A stretch of 64,000 nt of DNA from the NCBI GenBank assembly GCA_015698305.1, contig CP048620.1, positions 62,001 through 126,000 on the forward strand, given 5' to 3'. Numbering within the stretch: position 1 is the first letter of the stretch; each line of letters opens with the position of its first letter. Positions 27,266-35,842 of this stretch are shown here, one piece after another. The notes beneath the pieces were generated by a model, which was not told the DNA's origin, did not search any database, and was given only the letters and a program-made list of their open reading frames with translations. The DNA is from Candidatus Nitrohelix vancouverensis. GTDB lineage: Bacteria; Nitrospinota; Nitrospinia; Nitrospinales; VA-1. Made by a program: the position numbers and the translations under genes.

Positions 27266-28798
27266 TCAGCGCTTGCCCGAACCCGACAGGGATTCAACGG
27301 TACTTTTGATATCGTCGTTTCGGGAGATATTCACGTTCGCCTTGCGTCTCAAATCCGCCAGCGCTTCCAGAATCTTTTTGACGTCATCCTGGCTCACCCC
27401 GCTTCCGCCGGATGACTGGATCAAGGATTTAAGGGCGCTCTGCTCTTGCGCCATGGCTTTCAGGATATCGATGAGCTTGGACAATTTCTGATTGGAGTTA
27501 TCGATTTCGGAACGGCTGGCGACCACGCGTTCTTCCAGAGACGCCGCGTGAGAAACCACCGCCTTCGAAGAATCGATCAACTGATCCATTTTCTTATTGG
27601 CGACAATGCCAGCATTTTCCAGATTGTTCACGCCCACTCGCATTGCGTCCAGCGAAGTCTGACTGGCCTGTCCCTGACCATGCAAGGCGTTGATGGCCTT
27701 GGCGATGCTCGCCAGTTTCTCATCGGCAACGCGCAAATTGGAATCCACCAGCGCAATGTCTTTGGCGCTCTTGTCGACTTGAGCGACCACTCCATCCTGC
27801 TTCTGCGCCTGCGCATCCAGACGCGCAACGACGACGTCCTTCAACTTGGCAATCATTTCTTTGCTCAATGCAAGGTTCTGTTCGGTTCGTTCCAGACCGC
27901 CCGCCATAGCGCGCGTCTGCTTTTGCGTTTCCGCGTTGACCAGCAAGTCTTGCTTCAAAATTTCGATCATTTCCTTGTTCAGCTGGCCGTTCGAAAGATT
28001 CAGCGTCGTGATCGTTTCGGTCAACGTTTTCACATTCGCTTTCATCTGCTCGCGGTTCGCGTTGAGTCCGGACTGGTGCGAATCCAGAGCCACCTGCAAA
28101 GAGGTTCTTAATTTCTCCAGATCGGAAACGAGGGCGTCCCGGCTCTTGCGGCTCTCCGCGCTGACGGCGGGAATCAGATCCACCTTGATCAGTTTTTCAA
28201 GGTTCGACTGCGAGGATTCCAGTTTCGAGTTCTGCGAATTCAAGGAAGCGACAACCTGCTTCAACGAGTCCTGATTGCTTTGATTGAAATTATCAAAATT
28301 TTGTTTCGAGTTCTGTTGCAACACGTCGATCTGGTTGGCCAACTCCTGCTTCAGGCGATCAAAGGTCGCCGCCAGCTCAACGCGAAATTTTTGATTGTGA
28401 CCGTCCTGCCGTTCCATTTCGCCGCGAAGAATCGATTGCAAATTCGCAGAGCTGTTTTTAACCCCCAACTCCAGATCGCCAAGACGCGACAGCGCCTGCC
28501 CCAGCTCGACCTGATTTTTCTGAGTCGCGCTGCGGTTCCCCTCGAGTTCTGCGTTGATATTCTGTATGGCGTTTATCAAGGCCTCCATTTTTCCCTGCGT
28601 GTCCCGTTGCATCGACTCGACGGAGTTCATCCGATCCTGATCGAGGGATTGCAGACGCGCGTTTATTTTTTTAATTTCGAGAAAAATATTTTTCCAGTTC
28701 TCCTCGTCATTATCAAATAAACCGGCGTGAGCCGTCGCGGAAGAAAAGAAAATTAGAATGGCCAAAGAGGCGCTTTGCAGAATTCGAATGGGCGTCAC
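27266..28798 (-). CDS. Periplasmic coiled-coil protein in the CpoB position of the tol-pal cluster
   Basis: A 510-residue exported protein. The start is GTG 28798 with GGTGATC upstream. A signal peptide (ILQSASLAILIFFSSATAHA) is followed by almost continuous heptad-rich sequence, rich in Gln, Asn, Ser and Lys, from about residue 35 to 500, with a short break at SSGGSGVSQDD. In most Gram-negatives the gene after pal is cpoB (ybgF), whose product has a short coiled coil and then TPR repeats. Here the first part (ENWKNIFLEIKKINARLQSLDQDR) resembles that coiled coil, but I see no TPR. It may coordinate Tol-Pal with wall synthesis or act as a long spacer; the function is unknown. Confidence 0.75.
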   Translation of the reverse strand: MTPIRILQSASLAILIFFSSATAHAGLFDNDEENWKNIFLEIKKINARLQSLDQDRMNSVESMQRDTQGKMEALINAIQNINAELEGNRSATQKNQVELGQALSRLGDLELGVKNSSANLQSILRGEMERQDGHNQKFRVELAATFDRLKQELANQIDVLQQNSKQNFDNFNQSNQDSLKQVVASLNSQNSKLESSQSNLEKLIKVDLIPAVSAESRKSRDALVSDLEKLRTSLQVALDSHQSGLNANREQMKANVKTLTETITTLNLSNGQLNKEMIEILKQDLLVNAETQKQTRAMAGGLERTEQNLALSKEMIAKLKDVVVARLDAQAQKQDGVVAQVDKSAKDIALVDSNLRVADEKLASIAKAINALHGQGQASQTSLDAMRVGVNNLENAGIVANKKMDQLIDSSKAVVSHAASLEERVVASRSEIDNSNQKLSKLIDILKAMAQEQSALKSLIQSSGGSGVSQDDVKKILEALADLRRKANVNISRNDDIKSTVESLSGSGKR

Positions 28799-28834
28799 GT
28801 CAGATCACCGTATTTAATTAAGGGGGGAATCCCG

Positions 28835-28884
28835 GGGAGCTTATAAACAAGCTCCCGCAACAGACCATACGCCTGTTGCGGGAG
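28835..28884 (-). terminator. Overlapping hairpins between pal and the coiled-coil gene
   Basis: Two stems share the bases ctccc and cannot form together. One is a perfect 12-bp hairpin (28852-28863 with 28873-28884). The other is an 8-bp hairpin (28835-28842 with 28849-28856). On the minus strand the long stem forms first and is followed by CTTGTTTATAAG, a poor T-run. It may be a partial terminator or a processing and stability element that sets the ratio of pal to the downstream gene. Confidence 0.55.
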
Positions 28885-28937
28885 CCGACTTTTATCGCCG
28901 TTCGGCTTTTGGGGAAAGAAAGCCGGGTAACGGAAAA

Positions 28938-29852
28938 CTACTCAGACACCATGAAGTGTCCGCGTCGGTTTTCACGCCAGCAATTTTCACCGCTCTCAAA
29001 ACAAAACGGTTTCTCTTCGCCATAACTGATGGTGTGAAGTCGATCGCCGGAAACGCCTTTCGACATCAAATATTTCTTTACAGCATTGGCTCGTCTTTCG
29101 CCAAGCGCAATATTGTAATTATTGGTGCCGCGCTCATCACAATGCCCTTGAATTTCAACCTGAACATTAGGATGTTTTTTCATGTAGTCTGCATTTTGAT
29201 CCAGAACGCTTTTCGTTTTTCCATCCAGGTCGAACTTGTCATAAGAGAAGAACACGTCGCCCAGATTGGAGGTCGATTTGAAAGGCAACAAACGCGCTTC
29301 CTGAATCGCTTCGCCCATTTGGCTGGATGTCATTCCGTTTTTACCACCGTTGCCGTCAAAACTTCCGGAATAGCCGTCGCCAGGCTCTTTGAACTGTCGG
29401 TTCCCCGAACCGTTCCCGCCAGGTGCATTTTCTGCAAAACCATTACTGCTTCCGCCATTCGCGGAAAAACGTCCCGCATAACCGTCGCCGGGCATCGTCA
29501 TATCTCCGCCGTCGCCGCCGAAGTCAGCGCCGCCGCCAGACGAAAAGGAACCGCCCGCAGAATCCATTCCATTGCCCGAAGACATGGCGTTGCCAGATGA
29601 ATCGGTGCTACGCTCGCTGAACACGCCTCTTTCCATCTGAGGATCATCCGCAAATGAACCATTTGCTCCATCCATTGCCGACGACCCATCTCCATTAGAA
29701 GAGGAACCACTGGATGAGAAACCTGATTCTGACATGGAATCAGAACCGCTCGCCATTTCTATTTCCGGCGGCATCAACTTTTTGGAACAAGCCGACATCA
29801 ACCAACACAATACGAACACTATTAAAATCTTAAACCAATGTTTATTCTTCAT
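28938..29852 (-). CDS. pal: Peptidoglycan-associated lipoprotein Pal with a long glycine/serine-rich linker
   Basis: A 304-residue outer-membrane lipoprotein. ATG 29852 has GAGGATTTT upstream and gives a signal ending in the lipobox LMSAC. About 150 residues of Gly/Ser/Asn/Asp-rich sequence follow, with partial repeats such as PGDGYAGRFSANGG and PGDGYSGSFDGNGG. The C-terminal OmpA-like domain then binds peptidoglycan (VEIQGHCDERGTNNYNIALGERRANAVKKYL near residues 219-249, ending NRRGHF). Typical Pal is 150-180 residues, so the linker is exceptional. It anchors the outer membrane to the wall and partners TolB. Confidence 0.9.
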   Translation of the reverse strand: MKNKHWFKILIVFVLCWLMSACSKKLMPPEIEMASGSDSMSESGFSSSGSSSNGDGSSAMDGANGSFADDPQMERGVFSERSTDSSGNAMSSGNGMDSAGGSFSSGGGADFGGDGGDMTMPGDGYAGRFSANGGSSNGFAENAPGGNGSGNRQFKEPGDGYSGSFDGNGGKNGMTSSQMGEAIQEARLLPFKSTSNLGDVFFSYDKFDLDGKTKSVLDQNADYMKKHPNVQVEIQGHCDERGTNNYNIALGERRANAVKKYLMSKGVSGDRLHTISYGEEKPFCFESGENCWRENRRGHFMVSE

Positions 29853-30173
29853 AAAATCCTCGACTAAAATTTCCCCAATAAATTTCACTTTGAAACCATA
29901 AAGAAAAAATTTAATGCTTTCAGGTTAATCATTTTTTATCAGTAATTTACACGCATTTTGATAATATAATTTAATATAATTATATGGATAATTCAACATT
30001 TTTTATAGTTTTTTTGTAACCCTCGCATAATCAAAGTTTTTGATTTTAAAGGTTTAAGGGTTTTTCAGCTTCCCTCCAGTTAAATTTTTAACTAAAAAAT
30101 GGCCTATTTAAAATAGAATTGTCAAAATTAGTAACACAATGGACGAGCATTGTATTCTGCAGAACAAACATGC
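29853..30173 (-). promoter_or_regulatory. AT-rich gap between tolB and pal
   Basis: These 321 bases are strikingly A+T-rich compared with the surrounding genes and contain no credible reading frame. A near-palindromic A/T block (ataatataatttaatataattatat) lies around 29960-29990. Many -10-like hexamers are present on the minus strand, so a separate promoter for pal is likely but cannot be pinned down. No hairpin with a T-run was recognised after tolB. Confidence 0.45.
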
Positions 30174-31553
30174 TCACCTCGGAAATGGCGACCAGGCCGG
30201 CGCGGAATAACGCCCGGTTCCTCCTGCGACCTCAGGGGTGACACGGCGTTCATCTTCGCCCAGCAAGCGTCTGGCATAAATCTGCGAGGAACCGCCGCGC
30301 ACCTTGGTATAGGCCAGATAACGCCCATCGGGCGACCATGATGGATCTTGATTATCTGCATTGCCCGAGGTGAGCTGGCGCGTCGTGCGCGTCGCCATAT
30401 CATAGACCTTGATTTGCATATGCTCGCCTACCATCGAGCTGTATGCGATATGGTCGCCATCGGGAGACCATGCAGGGTCATCATTATAATTGGAGCCTGT
30501 TGAAATTTTTTCAAGCCCCCCTTTTTCCCCCTTATCGGCGCTCATCACATAAACTTGTGGGCGCGCCGCACCCGAACGGTCGGAGGTGAACACAATGCTC
30601 TTGCCATCCGGCGACCAATCAGGCGATGTATCGATATTAAAATTCGCCGTTAGACGTTTTTCCTTAAACTCATCGGTCAAAATATAAATTTCTGAATTTT
30701 CATCTTTGCTCAAGGTCATCGCAATCCGCTTGCCATCTGGCGACCAGGTTGCGGTGGAGTTCAACCCAGGAGACTCCCTTAAAATTTTGCGAACCCGTTT
30801 GCCTGCCGTATTGATCATCACCAGATTGGGATTGTTCTTGTAATAGGTGGTATAGGAAATCCATTTTCCATCTGGAGCCCACGAGGGACTGAGATTGATG
30901 GTCTCATCATGAGTGAGCTGTTGTTCGTTGTGGCTGTCAAAATCAATCGCAAACACTTCTTTGATGGGGATGATCCCCTCCTCGCCGCCTCGTGTGACTT
31001 TTTTCTTTCGCGTCTCTTTAAGATACACGATCCTTGAATCGGCGACGCCGCGCTTACCCGTCAATTGAAGAACCATTTCGTCGGCGAAGCGATGCGCCAT
31101 CCGGCGCAGGAAAAAGTCCGAAGCGCGGTACATTTTGCCCAATACGAACATGCCGCTTTCCACGTCGAACACTCGGAACGACAGGGTCACAATACCTTCC
31201 GCATCGTCGGATTCGATCTTGGTCTTCACCAACCACTGCGCCCCGCTTTGGCGCCAGGCCTGATAATCGACCACATCCAGCCCCCGTTCCGCCTTATCCA
31301 GAGCGGCAAAGCGATTGGAGTCGATCGGGCGAAAGAATCCTGAAATCTTCAGATCATTTTCCAGGACACGGTGCGCTAAAACGGCGTGTTCCGCAACGGA
31401 GGTAGAAGACCCGTTTAGTTCAAATGCAACGACAGCCACCTGCAATTCTGGACGTGTCTCGCGTTCCAGATTCAGACGAAACTCAGCCTGCCCCCATGAA
31501 TTCACAGGGAAGAAGGCGCAAACGATCCACAATGTCGCAATCATTATTCTCAT
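30174..31553 (-). CDS. tolB: Tol-Pal system protein TolB
   Basis: A 459-residue periplasmic protein with a signal peptide (IATLWIVCAFFPVNSWG). The N-terminal domain contains LELNGSSTSV-like text and DLKISGFFRPIDSNRF. A six-bladed beta-propeller follows, marked by repeated SPDGK-type motifs (SWAPDGKWISY, TWSPDGKRIAM, DWSPDGKSIVF, AWSPDGDHIAY, SWSPDGRYLAY). TolB shuttles between TolA and Pal during outer-membrane constriction. It starts 7 nt after the tolA stop, so the two are one transcript. Confidence 0.95.
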   Translation of the reverse strand: MRIMIATLWIVCAFFPVNSWGQAEFRLNLERETRPELQVAVVAFELNGSSTSVAEHAVLAHRVLENDLKISGFFRPIDSNRFAALDKAERGLDVVDYQAWRQSGAQWLVKTKIESDDAEGIVTLSFRVFDVESGMFVLGKMYRASDFFLRRMAHRFADEMVLQLTGKRGVADSRIVYLKETRKKKVTRGGEEGIIPIKEVFAIDFDSHNEQQLTHDETINLSPSWAPDGKWISYTTYYKNNPNLVMINTAGKRVRKILRESPGLNSTATWSPDGKRIAMTLSKDENSEIYILTDEFKEKRLTANFNIDTSPDWSPDGKSIVFTSDRSGAARPQVYVMSADKGEKGGLEKISTGSNYNDDPAWSPDGDHIAYSSMVGEHMQIKVYDMATRTTRQLTSGNADNQDPSWSPDGRYLAYTKVRGGSSQIYARRLLGEDERRVTPEVAGGTGRYSAPAWSPFPR

Positions 31554-31560
31554 AGAGGCC

Positions 31561-32961
31561 TCAGCTTTTTTCTGGCTTGTAGGTAAAGTTCAACGTTAAA
31601 TGCATGTTTGCCATATCAAGTCCTTCGGGAAAGGGGGGAAGAGGCTCGGCATCCAGAATAGCCTGGACCGCCAGCGAATCTAAATGCCTGTTCCCGGAAC
31701 TTTTTATCAGACGCGGCTTATCGATATTACCCTTCACATAAATATAAAACGAAACCTGAACGGATCGGTTTTCGGACCCCAAAGGCGTTTTCCATTTCTC
31801 ATCCACCTTTCGCTGTATCAACGCAACATACATCGCCTGTAGATTCTGCCCGCCGCCGCTGGAACCATTGTCAACGCCGACCGGAGGGTTGGCCGTGATT
31901 GAATTTTTCGATCCTGAAGCCGGGGCCGACGATTCTACGGCAACTGCCAGCCCGCGAAGCCCCTGAGTCGAAGGGGCCCGGGTCTGCACTTCCACGGGAG
32001 CGGTTTTAATATCCACAGAGTCGGCAGTCGAACCTGACAAGGATTCAAGACTTTTGACAATAGCGTCAAGGGCTTTCAAGTCGCCTTTCTCCCGCTTTGA
32101 CAAGGGGGCCAACTGAGGCGCTTTTGCAGAATCTTCAACCCTCGGTTTGTCCATCGAATCGGCCTTGTTCCGTTTCGCCTGCAACGCGTTCAAAGCGGTC
32201 AAGCGCTCCAGTTCTTCAAGTCTCTCCAAAGCCGAGAGCGTGGGCGAAGGCGCCGGCGCTTTTTTATTTTTCAGGGCCTCAAATTCTGCGTCGCGCAACG
32301 CCTGTGCATCATCCGCCGACTTTCGAGCGGCCTCCACGCGGCTCTTTTCCTTCATCTTAAATTTTTCAAAATCCTGAATCGGCGCTTCGGGAATCGGTTT
32401 GGGCGGAGCCGGTTGCTTCTTTGTCTGCGTCTGCTTGACTTCATCCAAAGCGTTTAATTTTTCCTGGAGCTTGAGCGCATCAGCCGTTTGCTTCGCGCCG
32501 TTGACCCGGGGTTGCAGGCGAGCCACCTGATCCAATTCCTCCACCAGACTTTTCTTCGCCGCCTCGCCGCCGCTCAATTCATTCAGCAAGGCCAGCGCCT
32601 TGTTCTCTGGCGCCTTTGCAGGGGCGGTCTTCTTCTCCGTAACGGGCTTGGGAGGGGCGATTTTCTTTGTCGGCGCCGACGCTTCCGGCTTGGTCGCTAT
32701 CGGCTTTGGACTTATCGCCGCAGAAGGCGGCGTTTCAAGCGCCACCGTTTCGCCGGAGCTTGCAGGCGCCTGAATGTTTTCGCCTGACGCCGCGCCGGGC
32801 AACTCCACCACGGCGACATGAAAGACCGGCAACTCAATCGGATTTCGCAAAACCTGTTGCGGCAGGTAAAACGCCAGGGCCATCAGCAAAAGATGAAAAA
32901 ATACCGAGGCGACCAGCATCTGATTGAAATCGGCTGTCCGCTGCATACCCTGCATCCTCAT
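31561..32961 (-). CDS. tolA: TolA/TonB-type energy transducer
   Basis: A 466-residue protein anchored by one N-terminal helix (MLVASVFFHLLLMALAFYLP). A long Ala/Pro/Lys-rich and charged region (about residues 60-330) spans the periplasm. The C-terminal TonB-like domain (LIQRKVDEKWKTPLGSENRS to the end) contacts TolB and Pal. Its ATG overlaps the tolR stop (ATGA), and tolB follows 7 nt later. The gene order identifies it as TolA, although the C-terminal fold is of the shared TonB/TolA type. Confidence 0.9.
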   Translation of the reverse strand: MRMQGMQRTADFNQMLVASVFFHLLLMALAFYLPQQVLRNPIELPVFHVAVVELPGAASGENIQAPASSGETVALETPPSAAISPKPIATKPEASAPTKKIAPPKPVTEKKTAPAKAPENKALALLNELSGGEAAKKSLVEELDQVARLQPRVNGAKQTADALKLQEKLNALDEVKQTQTKKQPAPPKPIPEAPIQDFEKFKMKEKSRVEAARKSADDAQALRDAEFEALKNKKAPAPSPTLSALERLEELERLTALNALQAKRNKADSMDKPRVEDSAKAPQLAPLSKREKGDLKALDAIVKSLESLSGSTADSVDIKTAPVEVQTRAPSTQGLRGLAVAVESSAPASGSKNSITANPPVGVDNGSSGGGQNLQAMYVALIQRKVDEKWKTPLGSENRSVQVSFYIYVKGNIDKPRLIKSSGNRHLDSLAVQAILDAEPLPPFPEGLDMANMHLTLNFTYKPEKS

Positions 32962-33359
32962 CCCTCGGAAGGTTCGGTCACCATGCCAATGTTTAAAACG
33001 CCTGCTCGCTTGATGGTCGCCAGCACGTGCATGACAAAACCGTAATCCAGCATTTTGTCGGCTCTCAGGTAAATCTCGCCTTTCTCATTTTCTGCATGAT
33101 AGGTTTTCGCCCGCTCCGTCAAGCCTTGCAGACTGTCTATTTCCTCTTCGTCCCAGAACATGCGTTTATTGCTTTTCACGGTGACGGTGGGAACCGGTTT
33201 GGACTTGATCGGCGCGATCGACTCCTCGGGAAGTTGAACCTCCATGCCGTGCTTCATCAAGGGCGCGGTGATCATGAAAATGACCAGTAGAACCAGCATC
33301 ACGTCGACAAAGGGCGTCACGTTGATCTCTGCCATCAACGGCCTGCGTTTACGCATCAT
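32958..33359 (-). CDS. tolR: TolR/ExbD-family proton channel subunit
   Basis: A 133-residue protein with a basic cytoplasmic N-terminus (MMRKRRPLMAEINVTPFVD) and one membrane helix carrying the essential Asp (PFVDVMLVLLVIFMIT). A periplasmic domain follows. With TolQ it forms the stator that uses proton flow to drive TolA. It overlaps tolA by 4 nt and lies 93 nt after tolQ. Confidence 0.93.
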   Translation of the reverse strand: MMRKRRPLMAEINVTPFVDVMLVLLVIFMITAPLMKHGMEVQLPEESIAPIKSKPVPTVTVKSNKRMFWDEEEIDSLQGLTERAKTYHAENEKGEIYLRADKMLDYGFVMHVLATIKRAGVLNIGMVTEPSEG

Positions 33360-33452
33360 GAAAATTTTCCAGGAGGGATTAGGGTCATTTCTATCGTCGA
33401 GGGCATTTGTTTATGCTTCATGAATTTTCGGGTGATTCGCGTGAAATGCAAT

Positions 33453-34217
33453 TCAGCGGGTCGAGTCTGGATTCGCCATTTCCTGAGGGGAGACGGACCA
33501 GTTTTTCTCAGTCAGATAAAGGAAATCATGGGAAAAGTCATCCATCGAGCTGGTGAACAGGCGTATCTTGTCGTTCAGGTAATTGAAGAAAATAACCGCC
33601 GGTATCGCCGCGACCAGTCCAGCCGCCGTCGCAATCAAGGCTTCGGCGATTCCAGGAGCCACGCCGCCAATGCTTGCGGTGCCTTTCACGCCAATCGTTC
33701 GAAACGAATGCATGATGCCCCACACGGTTCCAAACAGGCCGATGAACGGAGACGCGCTTCCGGTCGTTGCGAGAAATTCAAGCCGGTTAGACAAGGATTC
33801 GATTTCGCGATTGATCGCCTTGTTCATTGCCAGACCAATGCCTTTGATATCCAACGGAGTGACCGTCGGGACGCCAGGAACCACTGCCTGGCCTTTATCC
33901 ACCTTGGCTTTCTTGGTCATTTCCTGAAAATAATACAATTCCCGGTAACCGGTCAGAAAAACCCGGGCAACAGGGCTGTAACTCAATTCCTGCGCATAAC
34001 GGTAAACCTGGGTCAGGTTTTGAGAAGCCGCAAATTTTTCCAGAAATTTACGATCCTCGTTTCTTGAATTTTTATAAACCATCATTTTTTGCAGGATGAT
34101 GGCCCAAGACAAAATAGAAAATAAAAACAGGATGACCAACACCGCCTTGCCGACAGGCCCGGACTGCAGGACTAGCTCGGAAATTCCAAACGACGTTCCA
34201 GCGATAACATTCTCCAC
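33453..34217 (-). CDS. tolQ: TolQ/ExbB-family proton channel subunit
   Basis: A 254-residue membrane protein with three helices: near residues 20-45 (VGKAVLVILFLFSILSWAIIL), near 150-175 and near 190-215. The conserved pore stretches FLATTGSASPFIGLFGTVWGI and GVAPGIAEALIATAAGLVAAIPA identify the family. The first gene of tolQ-tolR-tolA-tolB, it has a recognisable sigma-70-type promoter about 85 bp upstream of its ATG. Confidence 0.95.
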   Translation of the reverse strand: MENVIAGTSFGISELVLQSGPVGKAVLVILFLFSILSWAIILQKMMVYKNSRNEDRKFLEKFAASQNLTQVYRYAQELSYSPVARVFLTGYRELYYFQEMTKKAKVDKGQAVVPGVPTVTPLDIKGIGLAMNKAINREIESLSNRLEFLATTGSASPFIGLFGTVWGIMHSFRTIGVKGTASIGGVAPGIAEALIATAAGLVAAIPAVIFFNYLNDKIRLFTSSMDDFSHDFLYLTEKNWSVSPQEMANPDSTR

Positions 34218-34292
34218 ATTAACCCCATGTTCGCCTGTGCCTTCCAGGCCAAGCCATGATTCTTAAGTTATTTATTTTCAACAAACTAAAAC

Positions 34293-34336
34293 ATTGTCGA
34301 CAATAAAAGGATAGAAAAACAAAAAAGTGATGTCAA
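34293..34336 (-). promoter_or_regulatory. Promoter of the tol operon with an overlapping palindrome
   Basis: On the minus strand TTGACA (34336-34331), a 17-bp spacer and TATCCT (34313-34308) make a strong sigma-70-like promoter reading into tolQ. The perfect 12-bp palindrome attgtcgacaat (34293-34304) lies where transcription should begin, about 4 bp past the -10 box, and could be a repressor operator. Confidence 0.65.
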
Positions 34337-34435
34337 TTCAAATGAGGGGGAAACGAAAGGGAAACTTCTGCGGCGGATTTGCGTGAAACGACGCCAGCCG
34401 ACCAGCAATCGAAAAATCAAACGTCCGCCGCGTCT

Positions 34436-35008
34436 TCAGTTTTTTACACGTTCCTGATAATCGCCCGAAGTCGTGGAAATCCGGATCACCTCTCCGGTTT
34501 CGATGAACTGAGGCACGTTGACAACCAGACCCGTCTCCATCGTTGCAGGCTTGCCCGAACCGGACACCGTCGCCCCTTTCATCGGGGGATCCGTTTCGGT
34601 GATCCTCAACTCAACCGTTTCCGGCAGAGAGACTCCGATCGCCTTTTCTTCATAAAACTCCATCTGAACTTTGGTATTGGGCAACATGAACTTGATCACG
34701 TCCTTGAGCAAATCCTCTTCGACGAAGACCTGATCGTAGGTTTCCAGATTCATGAAGCAATACCCGGCGGGATCTACGTATAAATATTCCATCTCCGCTT
34801 GTTCCAAAGCGGCGCGCTCGACCTCTTCATCGGCGCGAAACTTGACTTCTGTCTGGTTCCCGTCGCGCAGACTTCTGAGCTTTGCCTGACAAAAAGCGCG
34901 CTTGTTGCCCGGGGTTCTGTGTTCCGCCGACATGACGCGGTAAAGTTGGTTATTGTACTTAATCACATAACCCGGTCGTATTCCGTTGCCGCTAACGTAT
35001 GCTACCAT
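34436..35008 (-). CDS. efp: Elongation factor P with a non-canonical tip loop
   Basis: A 190-residue three-domain factor that relieves ribosome stalling at polyproline. Domain I (KOW), then OB domains with YLYVDPAGYCFMNLETYDQ, VELRITETDPPMKGATVSGS and GLVVNVPQFIETGEVIRI. In E. coli the loop is PGKGQAF with the modified Lys34. Here it is PGNKRAF, so the aligned tip residue is Asn35 with lysine at 36 and arginine at 37. No EpmA/EpmB or EarP gene is in the window. The protein could work unmodified or be modified at the shifted lysine. It is single, with a divergent methyltransferase upstream. Confidence 0.93.
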   Translation of the reverse strand: MVAYVSGNGIRPGYVIKYNNQLYRVMSAEHRTPGNKRAFCQAKLRSLRDGNQTEVKFRADEEVERAALEQAEMEYLYVDPAGYCFMNLETYDQVFVEEDLLKDVIKFMLPNTKVQMEFYEEKAIGVSLPETVELRITETDPPMKGATVSGSGKPATMETGLVVNVPQFIETGEVIRISTTSGDYQERVKN

Positions 35009-35121
35009 TCAAGTATTCTCCAAATTCCTATAAATGATTCTTTGTTGGCGATTATAACGGGCGCCGGGTTAGAATCAAGAAAAATCCGGTCGATCCGGGT
35101 TCGCAAACCCAATGGCTCTCA

Positions 35122-35775
35122 ATGAATTGTCCGCTCTGCCTGTCCAGCCAAACCGCTTTATTTCTCGAAGGAGACCAGCGCGAATATCAGGCCTGCTCTG
35201 TCTGCGCGCTGATTTTTGTTCCGTCGAGCCATCACCTGCCTTTGGATGAAGAGCGGGCGCGTTATCTGGAACATGAAAACAGTCTGGACAACCCCGGCTA
35301 CGTCAACATGTTTCAGAAAAAAATTGATCTGCTACAATTGCACTGCCCGAATATCACCCGCATTCTTGACTATGGATGCGGCTACGAGCCGGTATTGAAA
35401 GCTCTGCTCAAGCGGGCCGGTTTTCAGGCCGAAGGCTTCGACCCTTATTTCTTTCAGGAATGGGACAAAAACGCGCGTTACGATCTGGTCATTTCCACCG
35501 AAACCGTCGAGCATTTCAGCCAACCCGGCAAGGAACTGCAAACCATGCTATCGGCTCTGGCCCCACGGGGATATCTGGCGCTGATGACGCGCTTTTACCC
35601 ATCCCGCGACCGCGAGCACGACCGGGATGCATTCAGCGACTGGTACTACAAGCGAGACCCGACCCATGTCGCGTTTTACGGCCCGGCGACTTTCGACTGG
35701 ATCGCCGACGCCCTGGCCTTGAAAATCATCCACACGAACGACTTCGATTTCATTATCATGCAAAAAACCTTGTAG
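35122..35775 (+). CDS. Class I SAM-dependent methyltransferase with N-terminal zinc ribbon
   Basis: A 217-residue protein. Four cysteines (CPLC near the start and CSVC about 25 residues later) can form a small zinc ribbon. The SAM-binding motif I is ILDYGCGYEPVLKALLKRAG, with acidic GFDPYF as motif II and YDLVISTETVEHF as the next strand. Methyltransferases of this layout modify sugars, quinones or small molecules; the substrate is unknown. It is divergent from efp and followed by ettA after 67 nt. Confidence 0.8.
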   Translation: MNCPLCLSSQTALFLEGDQREYQACSVCALIFVPSSHHLPLDEERARYLEHENSLDNPGYVNMFQKKIDLLQLHCPNITRILDYGCGYEPVLKALLKRAGFQAEGFDPYFFQEWDKNARYDLVISTETVEHFSQPGKELQTMLSALAPRGYLALMTRFYPSRDREHDRDAFSDWYYKRDPTHVAFYGPATFDWIADALALKIIHTNDFDFIIMQKTL

Positions 35776-35842
35776 GCTGAACGCCGGGTGCGTTAAATTG
35801 AATCTTTTTTGAAACCAACTTTTAATAAAGGAACTGAGAAAC

